53,377 bases of DNA from Gammaproteobacteria bacterium. GTDB taxonomy: Bacteria > Pseudomonadota > Gammaproteobacteria > SZUA-140. The position numbers and the translations under genes are program-made. A model generated the notes under the pieces. The model searched no databases. It was not told where the DNA came from and worked only from the letters and a program-made list of their open reading frames with translations. Numbering within the stretch: position 1 is the stretch's first letter; every line of letters begins with the position of its first letter. The DNA is taken from positions 1-53,377 of the forward strand of contig JAKISP010000028.1 in assembly GCA_021648525.1 (NCBI GenBank), in the 5' to 3' direction. Shown here piece after piece: positions 37,048 through 45,900 of the stretch.

Positions 37048-39165
37048 ATGCGCTGGAAACAGCTGGTTTTAAGTGAAATAAGTATGCATAAATGGATGAG
37101 CCGTTTTGCTGTTCTGGTGGCTGTGCTGAGTTTTTCTGGTGCATTGTGGCTGTCATACCAGCATGTGGTACATAAAGATGAGATCAATGCGACGGCAAAG
37201 AATGATCTGATGGCGATCACTTCTGTTGCGGTGTCTCAGATTGATGTTCTGCTGATGAAGGTGGTGCGTTCTGCCGAGGTATTAGCGAGCGAATTGAGTA
37301 AAGGGCGGCTGCCTGAGGAAGAGATGCATCAGTTGTTGCGTGATGTGCTGGCGAGTAATGTCCACTATTTTGGCGGTACGATCACCTTCCGCCCTTATGG
37401 CTATGATGAGTCAAGAAAGCTCTATTCTGCTTATTATACAAGGGATAAAGATAATGAATTGATCTACCAGCGCCTTGATGAGGTGTATGACTACACCTCA
37501 TCAGAGTATGACTGGTATGTACTGCCGATGAAAGAAGGTAGTCGCTGGGGAGAACCTTACTGGGATAAAGCCGCCAGGACCAGTATGGTGACATACTCTG
37601 CGGTGTTTTATCAGCCAGGTTCGAGTGAATCTCTGGGCGTTGTCACGATTGATATCTCAATGAACCAGGTGCAGACAATTATTGAATCACTTGACCTGGG
37701 GCCGAGTGGTTTTGGCGCGCTGACGACACGTGACGGTGGTTATCTTTACCATCCAAACCAGAGGTATGTGCAAAACAGGAAGAATATTCGTGATGTGGCA
37801 AAAGAGAAGGGCGATGCCAACCGCTTAATCATCGCAAAAGATATCCTGCAGGGAAAGGGTGGGGTGATTGACCATATCAGCACCACAACTGGTCAGGCAT
37901 CATGGTTGATTTATGAGTCGATACCAGTTTCTGGCTGGTCGCTACAGAATACCTTTATCAAAGATGATCTGCCGATTGATGTTGATATCCTGAGAAAAGA
38001 GCAGATCAGGATTATTTTATTAGTGGTTATTTTTTTGATCGCATCAGCCTTTCTACTGTTTAGAGCGCACCATGGTGAGCACTTCAAGGTGTGGATATTC
38101 ACCGTGATATGTTCGTTGATACTGGTGGTTGGCATTGGTGCAATATGGTATCTGGCATTGACCTACTATTCATCCAGTAATGTACCGGGCGTTAAGATTT
38201 CAGATAAAGAGACGCTTAAAGTGGTGGTTAATGGCTATACGATACGCAGCCAGGAACGCAAGCTTGAAGCGCCCTATTATGTGCCTACCGGTATTTATAT
38301 CGATACCATTGAGTTTCAGAGCGCTAATAATTTATTGATTGCGGGTCGTGTGTGGCAGGCTTATGGTGCTGACTACCCGGATGAAATGAAAAAAGGGTTC
38401 TCAATTGGCCGTGCAAAAAACCTTAAAAAGACAGAGTTAAATCGCGCGGAACTCAATGGTGAAGAACGCATTCAATGGCGATTCCAGGCCGCACTCAGAG
38501 TCAATCTGGACTACTCTCGTTACCCGCTTGAGGTAGAGCACCTTAATCTTCAGCTATTACCGGCTGAAAGTGATCGCATGGTGGTGTTAGTGCCTGACCT
38601 CGATGCCTACAAACTAATGGCATCGTCACTGTTACCGGGTCTTGATAAGGAGATATTCCTGGCAGGCTGGGATTTTTCGGGCACTTTCTTTGAATTACGT
38701 GAAGAGCGTCATAATACAGATTTTGGTATTAAGCGGAATCTTGATCACGAGATACTGCCGACGCTCTATTACCATATAGGGATTCAACGGGTGTTTGTTG
38801 ATGCCTTTATTTCCAATCTTACCCCACTGATTATCGTGGCGATTATACTTTTTGCACTCGCGCTGCTACCGAGGGAGATTGAAATTGGTCGTGTATTGAG
38901 TATCTGTGCCGCGGTATTTTTTATCGTGGTTTTTTCTCACCTGGATATCCGTAAAAGCATTCCATCAGGTGAGATTTTCTATCTGGAGTATTTTTTCTTT
39001 GTAATCTATTTCTGTATTTTGATGGTGCCACTTAATGCATTTCGTCTCGCGATGGGGCTGCCCTCACGATTATTTGAGTATAAAGATGGCCTGATTGTTC
39101 AGGCAGCCTATTGGCCAAGTGTGTTAGGGATATTTTTCATGGTCACGGCATGTAAATTTTATTAG
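37048..39165 (+). CDS. dCache sensor fused to a pentameric ligand-gated ion channel-like domain
   Basis: This encodes 705 residues. TM1 is at about 17-37. A periplasmic dCache domain spans about 40-305 (YDWYVLPMKEGSRWGEPYWD, ARTSMVTYSAVFYQPGSSES, LGVVTIDISMNQVQTI). Two helices follow (321-338, 348-373), then a beta-rich domain at about 388-580. This has PTGIYIDTIEFQSANNLLIA and the proline-loop LDYSRYPLEVEHLNLQL, equivalent to the Cys-loop without cysteines. Four helices close the protein (590-608, 614-636, 641-665, 686-705). Channel-type homologues gate ions upon ligand binding. No kinase, HAMP or MCP domain follows the Cache. A second ATG at 37084 is possible. Confidence 0.72.
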   Translation: MRWKQLVLSEISMHKWMSRFAVLVAVLSFSGALWLSYQHVVHKDEINATAKNDLMAITSVAVSQIDVLLMKVVRSAEVLASELSKGRLPEEEMHQLLRDVLASNVHYFGGTITFRPYGYDESRKLYSAYYTRDKDNELIYQRLDEVYDYTSSEYDWYVLPMKEGSRWGEPYWDKAARTSMVTYSAVFYQPGSSESLGVVTIDISMNQVQTIIESLDLGPSGFGALTTRDGGYLYHPNQRYVQNRKNIRDVAKEKGDANRLIIAKDILQGKGGVIDHISTTTGQASWLIYESIPVSGWSLQNTFIKDDLPIDVDILRKEQIRIILLVVIFLIASAFLLFRAHHGEHFKVWIFTVICSLILVVGIGAIWYLALTYYSSSNVPGVKISDKETLKVVVNGYTIRSQERKLEAPYYVPTGIYIDTIEFQSANNLLIAGRVWQAYGADYPDEMKKGFSIGRAKNLKKTELNRAELNGEERIQWRFQAALRVNLDYSRYPLEVEHLNLQLLPAESDRMVVLVPDLDAYKLMASSLLPGLDKEIFLAGWDFSGTFFELREERHNTDFGIKRNLDHEILPTLYYHIGIQRVFVDAFISNLTPLIIVAIILFALALLPREIEIGRVLSICAAVFFIVVFSHLDIRKSIPSGEIFYLEYFFFVIYFCILMVPLNAFRLAMGLPSRLFEYKDGLIVQAAYWPSVLGIFFMVTACKFY

Positions 39166-39192
39166 CGCGGCTAACTGATTGGGTTTAAATGT

Positions 39193-40293
39193 ATGGAACG
39201 TCACGATAAAAATAACAATTCAATTTTAATCTTATGGTTAATGCTGCTGATTTCTTTTTATATGACGGCTGGGTATTTGGCGAGTAGTGAGCTTTATGTG
39301 GATAAAATTGAGTCTAAAGAGCGACACATGGAGCGCATAGACCCAGATAAAACGGAAAAAGGCAAGACAGCACCCGACTATCGGCACTTCAATGGCGAGC
39401 ACTACAAAAGCCAGAAAGTAGAAGTGGGCCTGTATGTTGATCGTATCGAAACGATCTCGACTAAAGAGACGTTATGGACAGTTGATTTCTACCTCTGGTT
39501 TAAGTGGGCAGGCGATGAGATTAATCCTGGCGAATCATTTCATGTGGTGGATGGTGAAATACTCTCAAAGCCACTGGTGAGGTCTTCTAGTGAAGGTGAA
39601 AACCATTATGCGCTTTACAAGGTTGCAGCACGTATCACCAAGATGTTCGATATCACACGTTATCCACTTGATAATCATCAGCTAACCATTCGTGTGGAAG
39701 AGAGTGACCATCAGTGGAAAGTGCTGCAATATGTGCCAGATTTTAAAGAGACAACCTATAGCTCGCGTGTCAATGTGCCGGGTTACATGATTCATAGTAG
39801 TGACCTGGTGAACAAACCTCATGCCTATAAAAGTAGCCGTGGTGACCCATTGGTACCTGAAGCAGAGAAGGCAGTCTATACGCAGCTGATCTATGCCTTA
39901 GGTATTCAGCGCCCTGACTGGGGGCTCTATTTTAAGATGTTTCAGGGGCTGTTTGCTTCGGTTTGTATCGCTTTTCTCGCTTTTCTATTAGCACCCGCAG
40001 CGGGTGATCGAATTGGCCTTGGTATCGGTGCCTTTTTTGCGGCGATGGCGAATGCTTATATCAATCTTGCCGAGTTACCGGGGGTTGGGCGTGTCACGCT
40101 GACAGATATGGTGAATGGTATTGGTATGGTGACTATTCTATTAACTATTTTTGCGACGATAATCTCGACACATATCGCTGAGTCTAAAGGTGATGTGAAA
40201 CGTGCCCGTGCTTTTGATCGTATCTCTTTAGTAGTCTTTATTATCGGATTTATTGGGGTGAATGTGGCGATTGTGGTTGCAGCAGTGGTCTAA
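39193..40293 (+). CDS. Pentameric ligand-gated ion channel-like protein
   Basis: This encodes 366 residues, near the size of prokaryotic pLGICs. An N-terminal hydrophobic segment (11-29) is followed by an extracellular beta-sandwich at about 65-240: KVEVGLYVDRIETISTKETL and WTVDFYLWFKWAGDEI. FDITRYPLDNHQLTIRVEES is the Pro-loop with the YPLDxxxL core. Four helices follow, M1 about 247-268, M2 about 270-295 (GDRIGLGIGAFFAAMANAYI, then NLAELP), M3 about 301-325 and M4 about 342-366. PAAGDRIGLG before M2 and the M2-M3 LP are as in channels. Of the three it looks most like a true pore. Ligand unknown. Confidence 0.8.
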   Translation: MERHDKNNNSILILWLMLLISFYMTAGYLASSELYVDKIESKERHMERIDPDKTEKGKTAPDYRHFNGEHYKSQKVEVGLYVDRIETISTKETLWTVDFYLWFKWAGDEINPGESFHVVDGEILSKPLVRSSSEGENHYALYKVAARITKMFDITRYPLDNHQLTIRVEESDHQWKVLQYVPDFKETTYSSRVNVPGYMIHSSDLVNKPHAYKSSRGDPLVPEAEKAVYTQLIYALGIQRPDWGLYFKMFQGLFASVCIAFLAFLLAPAAGDRIGLGIGAFFAAMANAYINLAELPGVGRVTLTDMVNGIGMVTILLTIFATIISTHIAESKGDVKRARAFDRISLVVFIIGFIGVNVAIVVAAVV

Positions 40294-40325
40294 CCCTGTC
40301 TATTACCTGTTATAGGAATTTCAAT

Positions 40326-40976
40326 ATGGAACTGATTGAAAAAGCGACCATTATTCACTATCACCGCCACCGAATTAAGGCGTTTAATGCTGGAACGGTA
40401 GAGTCACTCGGCTGGAAAGGGGATGAAAGCCAGCAAAAAAGATTTGAAGTAATTTCTGAGGTGGCCGACTTGAATGGTGCCTCGATACTGGACCTGGGTT
40501 GTGGTCAGGGAGACCTGAAAAAATTTCTCGATAATCGATACTCTGATTTTTCTTATATTGGAATCGACCAGATGCCGGAGTTTATTAGCGAGGCGGAACT
40601 GCGATATGGTCACCTGTCTGATACACACTTTTATCAGAGCGATTTTAGTACCGTGGTGCTACCACAGGTTGAATATGTGATCGCCTGCGGTGCGCTCGGT
40701 TACCGCTGCGCTAAACCGAACTGGTTTAATGAGATGATTGCGAAGATGTATGCATCCGCGAGTCGTGCACTTGTTTTTAATATGCTCGATATTGCTACTT
40801 TTCCAGATCATCCGCTGCTGGTTGGTCATGAGGTGGAAGAGGTTGCTGCCTTTTGCAAAACACTGTCACCGAGGGTTGAGGTGAAAAGCAGATACCTGGA
40901 CGACGATTTTACCATCTATATGTATAGAGATACCTTTGCTGGATCCCGGCCAGAAGCACACCAGGATGACGAGTAA
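40326..40976 (+). CDS. SAM-dependent class I methyltransferase
   Basis: This encodes 216 residues. SILDLGCGQGDLKKFLDNRY is motif I for S-adenosylmethionine, followed by YIGIDQMPEFISEAE (motif II, acidic residue for the ribose) and VEYVIACGALGYRC (post-II). No membrane segments. It lies between two channel-like genes in the same strand with 32-90 base gaps, so it is probably cotranscribed. It could modify a channel subunit, a cargo protein or a small ligand; nothing indicates which. Confidence 0.85.
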   Translation: MELIEKATIIHYHRHRIKAFNAGTVESLGWKGDESQQKRFEVISEVADLNGASILDLGCGQGDLKKFLDNRYSDFSYIGIDQMPEFISEAELRYGHLSDTHFYQSDFSTVVLPQVEYVIACGALGYRCAKPNWFNEMIAKMYASASRALVFNMLDIATFPDHPLLVGHEVEEVAAFCKTLSPRVEVKSRYLDDDFTIYMYRDTFAGSRPEAHQDDE

Positions 40977-41066
40977 AATTACAGATGTTCATTAACATCG
41001 CCCTAAGGGTCTGGCTTCAGTCATCTGGCATAGAAAAGATAGTTTTATAGAAAAGGAAGTGGGTCA

Positions 41067-42239
41067 ATGAAACAAACATACTGGTGGTTTTCATCTGCTG
41101 CAGTCTCAATACTGTTGATCTTTGTACTGGTCAGTCTGTGGGTTCAAATGAATGAGTATGATGTTAAGCCTCCCCAATTGGTCAATGAAGTGGCAACGAA
41201 TGAGTACCTGAAAAAACACTGGGAAACCCCGCTTCGTCTTTCTTCTCCTGATGCTAACCCCACCATCAAGATTAAAACGGGGATTTTTATTCAGTCACTG
41301 CAGTTTTTTAATTCTAGTGAAGTACATCTGACCGGTTATATCTGGCAGCGTTATACCGATGGTATTCACGATGCTGTTAAGCCTGAAAAGAATGAAGTTG
41401 GTTTTATTCTACCGGAACAGGTTAATTCGGGCAGTGATATTAAGCCGCGCGAAGCCTATCGAGTAAGAGACGATGATGAGGAGGTGATTGGCTGGTATTT
41501 TGAGGCGACACTCAAACAGCCTTTTGATTATACCCTGTATCCATTTGACCATAAGACCGTGTGGGTGCGAATGTGGCCGAAAGAATTTTCACAGAATATT
41601 GTTCTGGTACCCGATTTTAAATCGTATAAGGCGACAGGTGAGCACGATATATTTGGTATTGAAGAAAATATTGTGCTGGGCACGTGGGTGCGAAAAAATA
41701 CTTACTTCGACTATAAGCTCTCCAGTTATGATACCGACTTCGGGATAGCCGATTATATTGGTCAGGTGGGATTTCCTGAACTCCATTATAATTTTGTAGT
41801 GAAACGAAAGTTTGAAAATGCATTTATTGTTTATCTGTTACCTCTATTCCTGGTGGCGGCACTACTATTTGCAGCATTGTTAACCGTGAGTGCTAAAGAG
41901 GAACTTTCGAGCGCACTTGGGTTTAGTACATCTGGTTTTATAGGTGCGAGCTCAGCACTTTTCTTTGTTGTTATGTTGGCACATATTCAGTTGAGAGAGC
42001 AGTTTGCGGGGGCAAGCATTGTCTATATCGAGTATTTTTATGTCCTGATGTATGGATTGCTGGTCACCGCAACGGCTAATACCTATCTGTTCTCGATTAA
42101 TGCGACGCGTTGGAGTAAAGTTATTTCACATAATGACAATATTATTCCCAAGGTGGCCTACTGGCCAGTGGTGCTGGGGAGTTTGATATTGATTACCTGG
42201 GGCGTGTGGGGCTATGAGTATTATCTTGGTTCACAATAA
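41067..42239 (+). CDS. Second stand-alone pLGIC-like protein
   Basis: This encodes 390 residues with a strong AAGGAAG site. TM or signal anchor at about 8-24, then a beta-rich domain at about 65-250 (IKTGIFIQSLQFFNSSEVHL, WQRYTDG, FDYTLYPFDHKTVWVRM as Pro-loop). Four helices follow: 250-273, 281-307 (GASSALFFVVMLAHIQLREQ), 316-341 and 363-387. It is a close paralogue of the C-terminal half of the dCache fusion (both share DTDFG or NTDFG before M1, and AYWP.VLG in M4), and more distant from the 366-residue protein. Together they suggest a hetero-oligomer. Confidence 0.75.
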   Translation: MKQTYWWFSSAAVSILLIFVLVSLWVQMNEYDVKPPQLVNEVATNEYLKKHWETPLRLSSPDANPTIKIKTGIFIQSLQFFNSSEVHLTGYIWQRYTDGIHDAVKPEKNEVGFILPEQVNSGSDIKPREAYRVRDDDEEVIGWYFEATLKQPFDYTLYPFDHKTVWVRMWPKEFSQNIVLVPDFKSYKATGEHDIFGIEENIVLGTWVRKNTYFDYKLSSYDTDFGIADYIGQVGFPELHYNFVVKRKFENAFIVYLLPLFLVAALLFAALLTVSAKEELSSALGFSTSGFIGASSALFFVVMLAHIQLREQFAGASIVYIEYFYVLMYGLLVTATANTYLFSINATRWSKVISHNDNIIPKVAYWPVVLGSLILITWGVWGYEYYLGSQ

Positions 42240-42250
42240 AGGGGTTGGTA

Positions 42251-42886
42251 ATGAAATCGTTTATTGACAGATCGGCGAGTGCTTCAGAAAGAATCCGTAC
42301 CAATAATGCAATGGATGAACGAGATGTTAGTTCATCAATCCCAACGATGATTGATAATCGGGGAGCCGTGATTGCTCAACGTCAGTTGATGGTATCGATT
42401 GATAGAGCAGCAGCTCCTGCACAGATGGTGGCAGAGGAGGAGGTGGTACAGGGTCAGTTTGATTCTGTACAGCGTGCTGAAGAGGAGGAGATCATGCAGG
42501 GCCAGTTTGCCTCCATTCAGCGAGTTGAAGAAGAGGAGGTGATTCAGGGGGAATTTGAGCCACTGCAAAAGCAGGACAATCAAACGGGGCTACCTGATGA
42601 TCTGAAATCAGGCATGGAGGGGTTATCTGGTCGCTCTCTGGATCATGTAAAGGTTCACTATAACTCATCTAAACCGGCCAGTGTGCAGGCGCATGCTTAT
42701 GCCCAGGGGTCTGATATTCATCTGGGCAGTGGTCAGGAGAAGCATCTGGCTCACGAACTAGGGCATGTGGTACAGCAAATGGAAGGGCGAGTTCAGCCAA
42801 CCACCCAGGTGGCAGGCATTGCTGTTAATGATAACCCCGGACTGGAAAATGAAGCGACGGCGATGGGTGAGCGTGCTTTGCGGTGA
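42251..42886 (+). CDS. DUF4157 protein, probable eCIS cargo
   Basis: This encodes 211 residues from the ATG at 42251 (AAAGGGG upstream). Residues about 30-45 have MIDNRGAVIAQRQLM, a variant of the eCIS cargo leader FVDNRPEAxAQRKL. Three imperfect repeats of about 16 residues follow (EEEVVQGQFDSVQRA, EEEIMQGQFASIQRV, EEEVIQGEFEPLQKQ). The C-terminal DUF4157 domain (about 115-211) includes GRSLDHVKVHYNSSKPASVQ and LAHELGHVVQQ, an HExxH-type zinc site (HELGH). No toxin domain follows, so it may be a protease-like effector or a loading adaptor. It is the last gene of the cluster. Confidence 0.88.
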   Translation: MKSFIDRSASASERIRTNNAMDERDVSSSIPTMIDNRGAVIAQRQLMVSIDRAAAPAQMVAEEEVVQGQFDSVQRAEEEEIMQGQFASIQRVEEEEVIQGEFEPLQKQDNQTGLPDDLKSGMEGLSGRSLDHVKVHYNSSKPASVQAHAYAQGSDIHLGSGQEKHLAHELGHVVQQMEGRVQPTTQVAGIAVNDNPGLENEATAMGERALR

Positions 42887-42904
42887 GGGGTATTTTAGTC
42901 AAGT

Positions 42905-45900
42905 TTAGTATTTGCCCTGTATTCTGACAAACCAGCCCTCAGTTGAATAATCATTGGCTGAAAACTCATTGTCACTAAAGTCGGTGAAGTTGTAACCCAG
43001 GCCAAGCCTCATATGGCGGTTGGCCTCCCAGGTAATCTCTGATAACCAGCCGGTGCGTCGATCATTCGCCTGCTTTTGCTGCAGTGTTCTATATTCCAGG
43101 CCAAGGCGGAAGTGCCACGGCAGGCCGTAGTTGAGACGGTGAATCGATAGATGTGTCTGTGTTTTAAGCGCTGAAAAACGCCCCACTTGCTCTGTTTTAA
43201 TACGGATGGCCTGTTTTTCAGTCCATTCGAGTTTTTTATTGATCTGGTAGGACCACTCGATTGAAAACACATCCATCTGGGTGGTCACTGCCGTGACATT
43301 GTTAAGGCTAAGTGGTCGTAAATCACTCAGGCGTGTGTAACGTGTTAATGCATTGAATCGGTCGTGACTTGTCGGACGATACGCAAATCCAATGCTCTGC
43401 TCATCAAATCTGGCATCATCTATCTGCTTTGTCAGATTCCGGGTGATACTGTAACGATATTTTCCGAATAAGATATAGTCGGGATTAAGGTTGTATTCGA
43501 TACTGCTCGAGGTGAGCAGCTGTCTTTTACGCTCGGTACCACGGTCATTCCTGGTTTCATGACGGGTGCTCGCCTTTAACCCCTTTTCCATATACGACAG
43601 GCCGACTACAAATGTATTGCGGCTGATGATGTCACTAAGGGTGTTGATATCTGAATATTCTGACCCCAGATTCAACTTCCAGCCATTCTCGATTTTCCAT
43701 TGTTGTTCGGCACCAACCAGGGAGAGAGATTTATCCTGGTTGTCACTATTGCCCCACTGATATTCGCTATAGATTTTGCCACTATCCGCACCTGCAATCG
43801 TCGCAATTGAAGTCTCACCACCAATAATGGTGGAGGTTGTTTTTCCTGATTTATCATCATTAACTCGTTCCGTAAGATAGAGGGTTATCTTTTCGGTGCG
43901 ATAACCGAGACGTGCCTCACCAGCATCCCCCTGATCACCGCTGGTCGCACTGCCTTCGAGGTGAAGATTCTGGGTGATATTATATTTAAGACCAATGGTA
44001 TTTTGATCATTAGGCGTGCCATTCAGTGTTGTTTGATGGCGAATACTCGCCTCCAGTTTTCTGGTTATTGTGCTTGTTAGCCTGGCTGCAGCTAAACTTT
44101 CCCTGTTAAGTTGTGTACCGTTACGATCTTCTGATGACTGGTCCTGGAATTCACCTGCTAGTGACCACTGCTCTTGCTGGTATATCCACTGAGCGCTATT
44201 ATGCAGTGATGCATCAACACTACCGGCCTGAGCCTGATCAGTGCCCTGAGCCAGGTCATACTTTAGCCTGACGGTATTTTTATCGGTCACGCGTATCATC
44301 AGGTTGGCACCCGTTTTCTGTTGCCCCTGGTCACTACTATTGCCGCTTGCCTGAAAGCCAGAATCAAGTTTTTTGATATAGACACCCGCTTTTATACGGT
44401 CAGGTTTACCGCTGAACTCACCAATATCAATCTCAGCCGCAATCTTGATTGCCTGGCCACTCTGTTGATTGTTGCTGATGGGGGCAAAAGAAAGGCCGCC
44501 ATCGTTGCTGTTAAAGACCTCGCCTTCACTGCCACGGCTCTTTGCAATTTCTGCAATGATTCGGCTATTGTTGAGAATTCTGATCTCACCATCGAGCCCC
44601 TGAAGTTCATAGCGTCCCGATGATAGCTCATCATTCACATGGGTCGCACCGATGGCGATCTGGTCTGTTAATTGATGGCGTAGATGGGCGCCGGCGGCTT
44701 TTTTCTCAAAGGCGGCAACGCGGTATTCATAATCGACTTCAATATAAACAGGATTGCCAGCGAGCAGCGCACTGTTGATGACATTGTTATCCTGTTGCTT
44801 ACTTGAAACAGGGCGGTTGAAGAGTAGTCGACCCGCGAGGTACTTAATCGAATAATCGATGTTCTGTCGTTGTGGTTGTCGGCTTAATGTCAGGCCTGTG
44901 TTTTTGTCTTTAACCACTAACGTGACCTGCTCACTGCCTTCAATGATTTCGCGCTGGCTTAAATAGTAGAGTGACCCACCTGTTGCGCGCATTTCATCAC
45001 GAACGTGACTCTGGCGGGTTTGCGCACCAAAAAGTCTGATAAGTGTATCTGGTTTGTCATTCCTGTTACTGCTAAGGCTTTTATATTCAAAGAATGCGCC
45101 ATAGAGCGTGCGCCGGTAAGCGGCCAGTTCATTGTCAGAAAGGTTCAGTTTGTAATTACCCACGACACTATGGATGGTATCGCTATCGACCGCTAAATAG
45201 AATTTTCCCTGACTCTGGGTATCGTAAACAATGGTGCTATTGTCACCGTACACGGGATAATAGCGATCGGGGTCAAGGTTAGAGAGTAGTGTTCTGGCTC
45301 CATCATCATCGAGGTCATTGAAGAGTGAGCTGACTTTTCCCTGACCGGTATCGAGTGCTGCGGTGATCAGGTATTTCCCCTGGACCATGCCTTTGAGATA
45401 AAAGGCGAGTCGCCCTTCGCTATAGAATTCTCGGCTGCTCTTTTGTCCGTTTCCCTGAATAAAGCCTTTGGTATTGAGTGAGCTGAACTTTCCATCAGCA
45501 AATGCCATGAAAAACAGTTTGGGTTTGCCAGCTCCAATCATGTGCTCAACTGTACTGATGTAGCCACGAGGGTCAATTATTTTGACATGAAGTGGGTTCT
45601 CGCCCTTTTTTAATGTGAGTGTGTGGCTAAACTCACCAGCGGCATTTATGTCGATCACATTGTTGTTAATCAGAACGGCATTGTCAGGTGATGTAGTACC
45701 GCTAAAGGTGTAGTCTCCTTCTCTAAGAACAAACCCGCTGGGCGGCAGATTGAGCTGTAATTCGGGTATGGGTTGTTGGAGGTATATCTGCCGGTTCTGT
45801 TGGTGAGATTGAACATTCATGGTCAGTATTTTGACATAGGGAAAGCCCTGCGGGTCCTGAATCTCGATCTGGAGTGACTGTGTGCCGTACGCTAACGTCA

